This document shows, in pieces, positions 28,309 to 36,023 of a stretch of 64,000 nucleotides of DNA (positions within the stretch are counted from its first letter, which is position 1; every line of letters starts with the position of its first letter). The stretch is from JBKBIP01 sp046297495. Its GTDB lineage: Bacteria > Planctomycetota > Planctomycetia > Gemmatales > Gemmataceae. The translations under genes and the position numbers were made by a program. The notes beneath the pieces are model-generated. The model was not told the DNA's origin, made no database searches, and was given only the letters and a program-made list of their open reading frames with translations. The DNA is taken from positions 124,001-188,000 of the forward strand of contig JBKBIP010000005.1 in assembly GCA_046297495.1 (NCBI GenBank). Direction: 5' to 3'.

Positions 28309-28553
28309 GACGATGACCTCCATTATGTCGAATGGGGGAGGACTGGCCAAATGGCGTCCGGATGATACAAACTTCCTCGGAGTCTGTTTGGCTATTTCCC
28401 GGCGCGCCGCGTGGCGTCAGCCCAACGTATTTGAGAGCGTTCCCGGCGGGCTTAGGCCACGCCGCGCGCCTTTTTCCGCATGGCAATAATCAAACAGCCT
28501 CTCAGGATCGTCTCATCGTAACCGATTGCCCGCCGTTAAGAAAGTTTGCTATC

Positions 28554-28841
28554 ATGGACTCATCAATCGTAGCCAAGGTCGAGGAGTTGAAGAAAAGTTG
28601 GAGCGATCAGTTCGTGCGCGTCAAGCCGGGCTGGCCGGAGCTGAAACGCTTTGAAGGGATCATCGGCCGGGTGGTGACCGTCAACTGGAACCAGAAGGCG
28701 GTCGTCGATTTTCAAGACGGCGGCTGGTACGACATTCCCGCTTCGGAAGACTTCCTCGAAAAAGTCGGCTCCGACGAGGCCAAGGGGAAATATAACGCCA
28801 AGGCCAACAGCGCCCAGCCGATTCCGGAGAAGCAGAGTTAA
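28554..28841 (+). CDS. Conserved small hypothetical protein
   Basis: A 95-aa protein from ATG 28554. It starts with a helix ('IVAKVEELKKSWSDQFVRV') and continues into a small beta-rich part ('GIIGRVVTVNWNQKAVVDFQDGGWYDIP'), which looks like an SH3-like barrel or a PPIase-free beta domain, followed by a charged tail. No motif names a function and no signal peptide is present, so the protein should be cytoplasmic. It is divergent from the phosphorylase gene and lies 57 bases upstream of the pabA/trpG start. A dispersed 25-bp palindrome (28845-28869) follows the stop directly. Confidence 0.72.
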   Translation: MDSSIVAKVEELKKSWSDQFVRVKPGWPELKRFEGIIGRVVTVNWNQKAVVDFQDGGWYDIPASEDFLEKVGSDEAKGKYNAKANSAQPIPEKQS

Positions 28842-28844
28842 TCC

Positions 28845-28869
28845 GATTAGCGACGCTTCCTAGAAGCGT
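28845..28869 (+). repeat. Dispersed 25-bp palindromic element, copy 2
   Basis: Starts GATTAGCGACGCTTC and ends AGAAGCGT; 23 of 25 bases match the minus-strand copy at 13741-13765. It lies 3 bases past the stop of the 95-aa protein gene and may terminate its transcript. Confidence 0.6.
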
Positions 28870-28898
28870 AACCATCCGCGGAAGTGGGCAAACCCACC

Positions 28899-29492
28899 AT
28901 GATCGTCCTCATCGACAATTACGATTCCTTCACCTACAACCTCGTGCAGCGGTTGGGGGAACTTGATCCGCGAATCGCATTACAAGTCTTTCGCAATGAT
29001 CAAATCACGGTCGATGAGGTGGCGGCCTTGCAACCGACGCACTTGATTATCTCGCCCGGCCCATGCACGCCGCGCGAAGCGGGGGTGTCCAATGCGATGA
29101 TCCAACATTTCGCCCCGCTTATTCCGGTGCTCGGCGTCTGCTTGGGGCATCAGTGCATCGGCCATGTCTTTGGCGGCGAGGTGATCCGCAACTACCGCGT
29201 CATGCACGGCAAGACCTCGCTGATTTACCACGATGAGCAAGGAGTATTTCACGGTTTGTCCAATCCCTTCGAGGCCACCCGCTATCATAGCTTGGTCATT
29301 CGCCGCGAGACGTTCCATCATCCCGATTTTCTCATCACCGCCTGGACGGACGAGAACGAGATCATGGGGGTCCGGCATCGCGTTTGGCCGCTGCACGGCG
29401 TTCAATTTCACCCAGAAAGTTTTCTCACTACCGAAGGCCCGCGCTTGTTGCGGAATTTCATCGACATGCGACCGGCGGCAGTGACTTCCTAA
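28899..29492 (+). CDS. Anthranilate / para-aminobenzoate synthase amidotransferase subunit
   Basis: A 197-aa class I glutamine amidotransferase (PabA/TrpG type) which provides ammonia from glutamine to the chorismate-binding partner. The ATG at 28899 gives the classic N-terminus 'MIVLIDNYDSFTYNLVQRLGEL'. The nucleophile Cys sits in 'PVLGVCLGHQCIGHVFGG' (about 75-91), and the His-Glu pair in 'HGVQFHPESFLT' (about 171-182). The sequence does not decide between the folate (pabA) and tryptophan (trpG) routes, and no pabB/trpE is nearby, so the subunit may be shared. The stop codon overlaps the stop codon of the minus-strand peptidase gene. Confidence 0.93.
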   Translation: MIVLIDNYDSFTYNLVQRLGELDPRIALQVFRNDQITVDEVAALQPTHLIISPGPCTPREAGVSNAMIQHFAPLIPVLGVCLGHQCIGHVFGGEVIRNYRVMHGKTSLIYHDEQGVFHGLSNPFEATRYHSLVIRRETFHHPDFLITAWTDENEIMGVRHRVWPLHGVQFHPESFLTTEGPRLLRNFIDMRPAAVTS

Positions 29493-30583
29493 CGCAAGGC
29501 GATGGCGTGATTGCTCAACCGCTCGTACCCAGTCGCGGTGATCAGGTAATTGTGCTCGATGCGGATGCCACCGATGTTGGGGATATACAAACCTGGTTCC
29601 AGCGTCACGACATCGCCCGCTTGCAAGGTTTCGGTGGCGTGGCGGACGAGGAACGGCGCTTCGGGGTGGGTCAGTCCCAAGCCGTGGCCGGCGTGGTGCG
29701 GGAAGTGTTCGGCCACGCCCGCTTGCTCGAACACGCCGCGCACCGCTTGATACACCGTGCTACCTTCCGCTCCGCCGCGTAATTCCCGCTCCCCCGCCGT
29801 CATGGCTGCCATACAGAGGTCATACAAGCGTTTCTGATCGGCGTTCGGTTCCTGGCCGACGACCAAGGTGTTGGTGAAGTCGCTGCGGTAGTCGTGGATC
29901 ACCACGGAGAAATCAAGGATGAACATATCACCGGCCTTGAGGACTTGAAGCGTTGGCGGCCCCCCCGTGCGTGTCGGTCCCGGCGACACCGCGAAGTCGC
30001 CATAGACCACCACTGGCCGCCCCGCCGCCTGGACGCACGCCGCCTGCACGCCGCGATAGACGTCCAGCTCCGTCATCCCCGGCTGGATGTTGTCCCGCGC
30101 CCAGGCGTGCCCGGCTTCAGTGACAGCCATGCAGCGGCGCAGCAGGTCGATTTCGTCCGGGTCTTTCCGCCGGCGCATCTCGGCGAGGGTGCGAATCAGC
30201 GTCGGGGCATACGGATCACCGAGTCGGTCATGGACGCGCATACCGCCATGCGCCGGATTGACTTCGTGCAGCAAGACCAGCTGCCGAGGGCCCTGGCCGG
30301 GGGATTGGCCATCGTACCAGGGGACCTCGCGCCGCTCCTCGACCTGGGCCAACCGGGCCGCTTCCGCCAAGCGATTGTCATGGATCAGCCGAGCATGGCC
30401 ATCCTCGCGCACTTGCAGAAAACCGCGAAACTCGGCCCCGGAACTGATCGGATCGACGTGAAAATTGGCCAAGTAGGTCAAATGAATCGGATCACTCAGC
30501 AGCAAGTGATCCCGTTCCGGACGGGGTAGCAGCCGTTCCCACAGACGCAACCGGCGTTGCCGGCAGCCTTCGGCGCTGAGCAT
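29489..30583 (-). CDS. M24-family metallopeptidase (Xaa-Pro aminopeptidase-like)
   Basis: A 364-aa peptidase of the creatinase/aminopeptidase P fold. ATG 30583 is supported by AAGGAG 9 bases upstream; longer in-frame starts would put non-homologous sequence in front. The N-terminal domain begins 'QRRLRLWERLLPRPERDHLLLSDPIHLTYLANF'. The C-terminal catalytic domain shows the five metal ligands in blocks 'ILDFSVVIHDYRSDFTNTLVV' (two Asp), 'HAGHGLGLTHPEAPFL' (His), 'TLEPGLYIP' (Glu) and 'GIRIEHNYLI' (Glu). It would cleave the N-terminal residue before proline, or a related peptide. It ends tail-to-tail with pabA/trpG, with a 4-base overlap of the stop codons. Confidence 0.92.
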   Translation of the reverse strand: MLSAEGCRQRRLRLWERLLPRPERDHLLLSDPIHLTYLANFHVDPISSGAEFRGFLQVREDGHARLIHDNRLAEAARLAQVEERREVPWYDGQSPGQGPRQLVLLHEVNPAHGGMRVHDRLGDPYAPTLIRTLAEMRRRKDPDEIDLLRRCMAVTEAGHAWARDNIQPGMTELDVYRGVQAACVQAAGRPVVVYGDFAVSPGPTRTGGPPTLQVLKAGDMFILDFSVVIHDYRSDFTNTLVVGQEPNADQKRLYDLCMAAMTAGERELRGGAEGSTVYQAVRGVFEQAGVAEHFPHHAGHGLGLTHPEAPFLVRHATETLQAGDVVTLEPGLYIPNIGGIRIEHNYLITATGYERLSNHAIALR

Positions 30584-30768
30584 GGGAGTGGTCTCCTTTT
30601 CTCGGTTTTCTCGTTCCCAGGCAGAGCCTGGGACCGAAAAAACTAGCAAATCTTCCTTGCCGGATTAATAAAGGAGCAGACAACTAATCAAACCAGTAAG
30701 CCGTGATCGGATGAAGTGGCTCATGACAGACACCCTGGCGAATCGTTGGAACAAGCGCGAATTGGCCC

Positions 30769-31010
30769 TCAAGCCCCATGGGCATGCGCGATGGCTGGAC
30801 GGACCGACTCTTCGTTTAAGTCCAGAAGAGCGGCAATCTCCGCGACTGACATATTTTTCGCGGCCCTCTTGGTAATGGCCAGGGCGATTCCTTCTGGAGG
30901 CCTTCCGCCCTGGCTTTCTGGTAAGCCCGGCTTTCACGAATGTCGTGGATTTGCAACATGGTCTGAATCTCCTCCCGACGTAACTGGGAAGGTTTGTAGA
31001 TGATGACCAC
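30769..31010 (-). pseudogene. Remnant of an Rpn-family (PD-(D/E)XK) nuclease, truncated and frameshifted
   Basis: The minus strand encodes the C-terminal tail typical of Rpn-family nucleases/putative transposases. Frame 1 reads 'VVIIYKPSQLRREEIQTMLQIHDIRESRAYQKARAEG' and then loses the frame near 30890; in a second frame the text goes on as 'ALAITKRAAKNMSVAEIAALLDLNEESVRPAIAHAHG' with stop at 30769. A single shift restores the family pattern. The nuclease core that should precede it is absent; an in-frame stop and an inverted repeat (31022-31080) lie where it should be. So this is a dead fragment. Family membership rests on recall of the tail pattern. Confidence 0.7.
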
Positions 31011-31021
31011 GGCGAGAACGA

Positions 31022-31080
31022 TTCACCCAAAACCGACGTGCCAGCGAGAAACCGCCGCGCTGCCCGCGGTTTTGGGTGAA
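31022..31080. terminator. 14-bp perfect inverted repeat after the DUF1080 gene
   Basis: Arms 31022-31035 and 31067-31080 pair over 14 bases (TTCACCCAAAACCG and complement), loop 31 bases. It lies about 43 bases past the stop of the minus-strand DUF1080 gene and at the broken edge of the nuclease remnant. Confidence 0.5.
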
Positions 31081-31122
31081 ACTGAGGAACGAACGCTCTA
31101 CTTCACTCGGTCTGAACAATCC

Positions 31123-31722
31123 TCACGGCAGTTCCTTGACGCGGATGCGGCGGAACTCGAATTTGCCGGTCTCGGCTTGCAGACCGATGCCGCCGGTGGC
31201 GGGCAAGCCTTTCATCGTCTCCAGCATTTCGCCGTTGCACTTGCACACGGCTTCGTTGCCGGTCACGGTGATGTCCAGCTCGTTCCAGTCATCGTCCTTG
31301 AAATTCTTGAGCTGCTTCCGTTCGCCGCGGCGGATGTAATCGCGCACTTGCAGTTGCTTGCCGACGGCGCGGAGATAAACGCCGCTGTCCGCCTTGAGTC
31401 CCGCGCGGAACTCCAGCTTGAGATGAAAATTATTGGGGAACTGACGCACCGTGAACAGGTTGCGGATGCCCCCCTTGCCGTTGGCGTCCTTGGCTTGCGC
31501 GACGATGACGCCGTCGATCACCTCAATGCGCTTGTCGGGCGTGGCGGTCTGGCCGTCCAGTTTCGTGCCGTGATACTCCCAGCCGGTTAGGTCCTTGCCG
31601 TTGAACAGCAGGGTGTAGCCTTCCTCGGCCTGGAAATCATCGCCGCGCGTTCCCACCGCCGAGCCTACCAGTCCGACCGCCAAGACGACCAATCCCATTC
31701 CCTTGACAATCCAAGTCTTCAT
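31123..31722 (-). CDS. Secreted DUF1080 (3-keto-disaccharide hydrolase fold) protein
   Basis: A 199-aa exported protein. ATG 31722 is preferred: a GAGG block lies about 8 bases upstream and the start gives a clean signal peptide (MKTWIVKGMGLVVLAVGLVGSAVG). The DUF1080 jelly-roll domain fills the rest: 'YTLLFNGKDLTGWEYHG' at its start (the hallmark 'LFNGKDLTGW'), then 'NNFHLKLEFRAGLKADSGVYLR', 'WNELDITVTGNEAVCKCNGE' and 'GGIGLQAETGKFEFRRIRVKEL' at its end. The family is abundant in Planctomycetes and some members hydrolyse 3-keto sugars; binding of glycans is an alternative. It is downstream of hemF on the same strand, but a large hairpin (31751-31809) lies between. Confidence 0.93.
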   Translation of the reverse strand: MKTWIVKGMGLVVLAVGLVGSAVGTRGDDFQAEEGYTLLFNGKDLTGWEYHGTKLDGQTATPDKRIEVIDGVIVAQAKDANGKGGIRNLFTVRQFPNNFHLKLEFRAGLKADSGVYLRAVGKQLQVRDYIRRGERKQLKNFKDDDWNELDITVTGNEAVCKCNGEMLETMKGLPATGGIGLQAETGKFEFRRIRVKELP

Positions 31723-31750
31723 GATGTCTTCCTCATGGTGAAACCACAAC

Positions 31751-31809
31751 GGATGACGGACCCCCAAATCGGCAAAGCCCCCGTAAATGGCTTTGCCGAT
31801 CCGTCATCC
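31751..31809. terminator. Two-part hairpin between hemF and the DUF1080 gene
   Basis: An inner perfect 12-base stem (31768-31779 with 31789-31800, loop 9) is flanked by an outer 9-base stem (31751-31759 with 31801-31809), with an 8-base bulge on one side. It ends about 29 bases before the DUF1080 start codon on the minus strand. It may stop hemF transcripts or act as a leader structure. Confidence 0.5.
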
Positions 31810-31963
31810 CAACAATTGGCCCACTATACGAGGGATTTTCCGGCGTGCAAGGGGGCGGCGGGGAAATAGTCGGCAGTGGGCAGTTTTCCGTTTTCTTATT
31901 GGTAGGGAGAACTCGCGGCTAAAATAATTCCAATCCCTATTTTTGACCTCGTCGTACAAGGGA

Positions 31964-32845
31964 TTATTCTTCCTCCGCCCACATCCGGGGCCGCAGATAC
32001 TCATACAATTCCGCCTCGCGTGTGCCCGGCTCCGGACGGTAGTCATAGTGCCAGCGTACCACTGGCGGCAGCGACATCAAGATGGACTCGGTACGGCCCC
32101 CCGTCTTGAGGCCGAAGAGGGTGCCCCGGTCGTAGATCAGGTTGAATTCAACGTACCGGCCCCGGCGGAACTCTTGCCAGGCGCGTTGTTCTGGCGTGTA
32201 CGGTTCGTCCTGGCGCCGCCGGACGATGGGCAGGTAGGACTCCAAAAAGGCGTCGCCACAGTCTCGGACGAAAGCGAATAGTTGGTCGATGTCTCCTTCC
32301 AAGTAATCGAAGAAGATACCCCCCACACCGCGCGCTTCTTGGCGGTGTGGCAGGTAGAAATACTCGTCGCACCAGGTTTTCAGGCGCTGGTAATCCACCA
32401 GCGGCGCGTGTTGCTCGACGGTCTGCTTCAAGACCTTGTGGAAGTGAATCACGTCTTGCCGATAGGGATAATAGGGTGTCAAATCGGCCCCGCCGCCGAA
32501 CCACTGTTTGTTCCCTTTGGTGAGAAAGCGATAGTTGGCGTGGACCGTCGGCACCAGCGGGCTGCGCGGGTGCAGTACCAGCGACACGCCGACGGCGGTG
32601 AAATCGCGCCCTTCGCCGGGAATCTGCTTGGCGAACTCCTCGGAGAATTGGCCGTGGACATCGGAGAAGTTGACCCCCGCTTTCTCGAAGACGCCCCCCT
32701 CGATGAGCACCCGCGTTCGGCCTCCGCCCCCCCCTTCACGCTGCCAGGCGTCTTCCCGAAAGCGTGCCTGGCCGTCGATCTCTTCCAGACCGGCGCAGAT
32801 GCGGTCTTGCAAGCCCTTCAAGTAACGGACAATTTGCTCGCGCAT
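31964..32845 (-). CDS. hemF: Coproporphyrinogen III oxidase, oxygen-dependent
   Basis: A 293-aa enzyme that oxidatively decarboxylates coproporphyrinogen III to protoporphyrinogen IX in heme synthesis, using oxygen. ATG 32845 starts the family pattern 'MREQIVRYLKGLQDRICAGLEEIDG'; longer in-frame starts add unrelated sequence. Conserved blocks are 'GVNFSDVHGQF', 'SLVLHPRSPLVPTVHANYRFL', 'WFGGGADLTPYYPY', 'CDEYFYLPHRQEARGVGGIFFDYL' and 'EFNLIYDRGTLFGLKTGGRTESILMSLPP', all diagnostic for HemF. Length fits the family (about 300). It is divergent from an ABC transporter ATPase, with a dispersed hairpin in between. Confidence 0.97.
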   Translation of the reverse strand: MREQIVRYLKGLQDRICAGLEEIDGQARFREDAWQREGGGGGRTRVLIEGGVFEKAGVNFSDVHGQFSEEFAKQIPGEGRDFTAVGVSLVLHPRSPLVPTVHANYRFLTKGNKQWFGGGADLTPYYPYRQDVIHFHKVLKQTVEQHAPLVDYQRLKTWCDEYFYLPHRQEARGVGGIFFDYLEGDIDQLFAFVRDCGDAFLESYLPIVRRRQDEPYTPEQRAWQEFRRGRYVEFNLIYDRGTLFGLKTGGRTESILMSLPPVVRWHYDYRPEPGTREAELYEYLRPRMWAEEE

Positions 32846-32955
32846 GATCGATCCCCATGTTTGGCGGGAAAAAGATGATAGGGGAATAGAATGAGGCAGG
32901 GGTAGAGATAATGTAGGAAAACCAAGGGAAAACATCCAGAGATGAGAAAGTGGTT

Positions 32956-33004
32956 GATTCATCGATTCGCGCAGGGATTGGCGGCGTGCGCGAACCGATT
33001 AATC
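32956..33004. repeat. 17-bp hairpin, dispersed family copy B
   Basis: Arms 32956-32972 and 32988-33004 pair at 15 of 17 positions, loop 15 bases. The inner part (ATTCGCGC...AGGG...GTGCGCGAA) resembles the hairpin at 26912-26965. It lies in the divergent gap between hemF and an ABC ATPase gene. Confidence 0.5.
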
Positions 33005-33092
33005 TCGCCCCAAACCGCTCTAGGAGGCCGCGCGCCCTTGGCGGTATAATCCGTCCCCTGGGGAGATGGTCCCGGTAAGAGGAGGGAGCCTC

Positions 33093-34100
33093 GTGGCCGA
33101 CAGTCCCGACAGTTTGGTCGTGGAAACATCCAAGCTCACCAAGATTTATCAGAATCGTCAAATTGCCCTCAATGATGTCACGCTGGAAATCGAACCGGGG
33201 TGCGTCCTGGGGTTGCTGGGTCCCAATGGCGCCGGCAAGACGACCTTTTTGCGCTTGATCCTCGGTTTGCACCGGCCCACCGCTGGTTGGGTCAAGGTGT
33301 TCGGTAAGCCGATGACGGCCAACGCGGCGGATGTGCGCCGGCGCATCGGCTACATCCCGACCAATCCGCAATTTCCCCACGGCATGACGCCGATCACCTA
33401 CTTGGACTACATCGGCCGGCTGTTCGGGCTGCCCGCGCAGGTGCGCAAGCCTCGGCTGGCGTCGTTGATCCGGGCCGTCGATCTGCTGGGGGCGTCCGGC
33501 GAAGCGATCGCGGGCTTTTCCAACGGCATGACCTCGCGCCTGGCCGTCGCCGCCAGTCTCATCAACGAGCCGGAATTGCTCATCTGGGACGAGCCGACGC
33601 ATGGCCTCGACCCCGAAGCACGCCGCAGCATGTTGGAGCTGATCAAGACCTTGGGCCGAGACAAGACCATCATCATTTCCAGCCACAATTTGAGCGACAT
33701 TGACGAAGTGTGCAACCATGCCGCCGTGCTCAGTCGCGGCAAGCTCATCTTCAGCGGCTCGTTACAAGACCTCAAAGGCCGAATGCGCCGCAATCACTAC
33801 GAGCTGGACCTGGAAGGGGACCAAAAAGCCATCGGCAAGGCCACGCAAGCCATCAAAGGGATGAACGAGTTCAAATCCGTGCAGGTCCGCCAACGCCGCC
33901 TGGAATTGCAGATGAACGATGAAGTGAATAACTCCTCGGCCCTGGCCAACGTCTTCATGACCCTGGCGGACAATAAAGTGACTTTGGTAAGTATCCGCAG
34001 CGTCGGCCAACAGACCGAGCAAGCCTTTCTGGACCTGGTGGAAAAAGAAGAATCGCGCGGCTTCGCCCGCGCCTACCAAGCCGACGACGAAGCGGCGTGA
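33093..34100 (+). CDS. ABC-2 type transporter ATP-binding protein
   Basis: A 335-aa ATPase. GTG 33093 is chosen because a GGAGG sits 7 bases upstream; ATG 33066 is the alternative. Walker A is GPNGAGKTT (about 43-51), Walker B is 'LLIWDEPTHGLDPEARRSM' (about 160-178) and the H-loop is 'IIISSHNLSDIDEVC'. The signature reads FSNGMTSRLAVA instead of LSGGQ-like, a variant common in ABC-2 exporters. The C-terminal 100 residues form an extra alpha/beta part after 'LKGRMRRNHYELDLEG'. The permease gene follows at 34225 across a repeat-filled spacer, so the two make one exporter. The cargo is unknown. Confidence 0.92.
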   Translation: MADSPDSLVVETSKLTKIYQNRQIALNDVTLEIEPGCVLGLLGPNGAGKTTFLRLILGLHRPTAGWVKVFGKPMTANAADVRRRIGYIPTNPQFPHGMTPITYLDYIGRLFGLPAQVRKPRLASLIRAVDLLGASGEAIAGFSNGMTSRLAVAASLINEPELLIWDEPTHGLDPEARRSMLELIKTLGRDKTIIISSHNLSDIDEVCNHAAVLSRGKLIFSGSLQDLKGRMRRNHYELDLEGDQKAIGKATQAIKGMNEFKSVQVRQRRLELQMNDEVNNSSALANVFMTLADNKVTLVSIRSVGQQTEQAFLDLVEKEESRGFARAYQADDEAA

Positions 34101-34114
34101 ACATCACGTCACTA

Positions 34115-34197
34115 CCCAAGCCGGGACCTTGGGGACCGAGGCGTTTCCGGTCCCCAAGGGACCGAGGCGTTTCCGGTCCCCAAGGGACCGGCTTGGG
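34115..34197. repeat. Nested palindrome with two 26-bp tandem units
   Basis: The spacer between the ABC ATPase and permease genes holds two exact 26-base units (34132-34157 and 34158-34183). Each has internal complementary parts (GGGACCG...CGGTCCC). The outer edges CCCAAGCCGG (34115-34124) and CCGGCTTGGG (34188-34197) are also complementary, so the whole block can fold. It may adjust expression of the two cistrons. Confidence 0.7.
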
Positions 34198-34224
34198 CGG
34201 GCTGATTGCTAAAAGGAACAACGC

Positions 34225-34998
34225 ATGGACGCTCCCATTACCCCCCCGGCTCCGAAAATCATTCGCTGGTTGCCCTATTGGGCGGTATTGCAGGAAGACA
34301 TCCGGCAGACGCTCAGCAGCTGGATTTACCGGTGTTGGGTGTTGCTGTCGTTGTTGGCGGCGGTGGGGTATTTGCTCTACCGGGTCGGCGTCTATCGGGA
34401 GGCGGGTATCATTCAGTTCGCCTCGTCGATGATGAGTGACTTGTTGCGCTGGTCGGTGGTGGGGAGCGTGACGCTGATTGTCATGCTGACCGCTGGTTCC
34501 ATCTCCGGCGAACGCGACACGCTGGGGGATTCGGTGCTTAGTCGTGGCATCAGCCGCTATCAGTATTTCCTGGCCAAGTGGCATGCGCGTTTGCTGGCCG
34601 TGCTGGGAACGTTCCTGGTGATGGGAGGGGCGGCGTTGGCGGGGAGTTATTTGTTGTTGCACGAGGACCTGACGTTGCTGGGCAGCCTAGTGGCGTTGGC
34701 GATGATTTTGACCTTATTGATGGGAGTCGTGTCGTGTGGCGTGATGGTTAGCGCGTTGAGCAACAGCACCGTGTTGGGCATCACCATCTTATGGATCGTC
34801 TTGTATGGCTTGGGCTTCGCCTTGTCCTGGCTGCCGCCGCAATATCCAGCCCCGGACCGCATCCTGCAAGAGTTGCCTTACGTGCTGCAAGGCCATTACG
34901 ACTTGCGGGCGTTGGGGCACTTGGCTGGAATTTCCGCGGGGGCGTCCTGTTTCGTGGCGGCCATCGGCTGCGTTTATTTTGGCCGGCGCGACGTGTAA
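34225..34998 (+). CDS. ABC-2 type transporter permease
   Basis: A 257-aa membrane protein with about six hydrophobic helices: near residues 35-55 ('CWVLLSLLAAVGYLLYRVG'), 75-92, 118-140 ('LLAVLGTFLVMGGAALAGSYLLL'), 150-172, 178-196 and 228-250. The block 'SISGERDTLGDSVLSRGISRYQYFLAKW' is typical of ABC-2 permeases. It starts at ATG 34225 with AAAGGA upstream. Together with the ATPase at 33093-34100 it forms a complete one-plus-one exporter. Substrate is unknown. The gene ends before a gene-poor region. Confidence 0.88.
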   Translation: MDAPITPPAPKIIRWLPYWAVLQEDIRQTLSSWIYRCWVLLSLLAAVGYLLYRVGVYREAGIIQFASSMMSDLLRWSVVGSVTLIVMLTAGSISGERDTLGDSVLSRGISRYQYFLAKWHARLLAVLGTFLVMGGAALAGSYLLLHEDLTLLGSLVALAMILTLLMGVVSCGVMVSALSNSTVLGITILWIVLYGLGFALSWLPPQYPAPDRILQELPYVLQGHYDLRALGHLAGISAGASCFVAAIGCVYFGRRDV

Positions 34999-35064
34999 TG
35001 GGTGGGGGAACGTCGTTTCGCCACGTCCCCCCACGCCTTGCCTCTCGCGTTCCTGGCGCCTCTT

Positions 35065-35274
35065 CTAGGCTCTCCGCGGCGTTGAAGTGCTGGGCCGATA
35101 AACTGGTCGGCCGTTCCGATCATAGCCACAACAGAAGCCGTTCCCGTCGGTCTGTCCGCTCGCTGCTCCGTTCACTTCGGAACGATGCGCCGTCATCGCG
35201 GTGTACAGATCCGATGTTCCCAATCCCGCTCGTCGGCCCCGGTCTATCAAATGATGGTAATTGGAACGCCTCAT
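35065..35274 (-). CDS. Small hypothetical protein
   Basis: A 69-aa protein from the ATG at 35274; AGGAG lies 8 bases upstream of this start, which is the best reason to call the gene. The sequence 'MRRSNYHHLIDRGRRAGLGTSDLYTAM' begins basic and helical, and the part 'GQTDGNGFCCGYDRNGRPVYRP' ends as a compact Gly-rich loop. It resembles small proteins often seen in Gemmata-like genomes, by recall only. No function can be given. It overlaps no other good frame and lies between the ABC permease and a long gene-poor stretch. Confidence 0.5.
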   Translation of the reverse strand: MRRSNYHHLIDRGRRAGLGTSDLYTAMTAHRSEVNGAASGQTDGNGFCCGYDRNGRPVYRPSTSTPRRA

Positions 35275-36023
35275 GGTGACTGCTCCTCTCTCGGTTACGG
35301 TTTTCGCCAGTTCAGCCATCCTCCTCACATTTCGTATCCGTACTATCCGCCCACTATGTGATGATCTAAGCATACCCCATACCACAAACGCATCCGGCGG
35401 CGGGCGACAAGGAGTACATTTACCATAAAACTATTGATATAAACGAGTTAAAGATACAATCTTTTGTCCCATTTATCTCATGCCGCAAGGTTGCCCCAGC
35501 CGCCGCAGGTGGTACGATTTTACTCACCTGTATCGTTTTTGAGCACTTTCGTTCCATCGACGAGTGCGTTGGTGAGAAGGTAGGCTGGTTTCCGACACAG
35601 GTTTATCGGATGAACCTGCCGCTGAAGTTGAGAAAATAGATAACCTCGTGGCGAAGAAGATGGGCGATTTTAACGCTTCCCCATAAACTACAAAGACTTG
35701 CGGCTCAATGATCGAGAGCGAAAGAGAACCGCCGATAAGAATTCTTATATAGAATTATTAGTTTTATTCAGCGATTATGACGAAACATATGGAAGTGGGG
35801 GGGGTGGGGTGGAATGGAACAATGAAACATGGAAAAGGTGATCGCCCCACTAAAACTGCCATTTTGGCAGGTTTGGGGAGAAGCCAGAAGCATTATCGAT
35901 CTTCTCAGTGTACTATTTGTTTCCCATTCGATGGCTCTGCGTCAAGACGTGTTTTGAGCCAGCAATTCTTGCGTGTGCTCCGTTTCGGGCCACATTCGCT
36001 CTTCTCGTATGGAGTGCCTGACG
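35275..36023. other. 749-base gene-poor, AT-richer stretch
   Basis: No convincing gene. Parts around 35400-35480 and 35690-35780 are much richer in A and T than the rest of the window. Around 35590-35690 short reading frames such as one ending in 'EKIDNLVAKKMGDFNASP' look like worn coding text but have no start, so decayed sequence is possible. No repeat ends or recombinase were seen. Confidence 0.4.
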
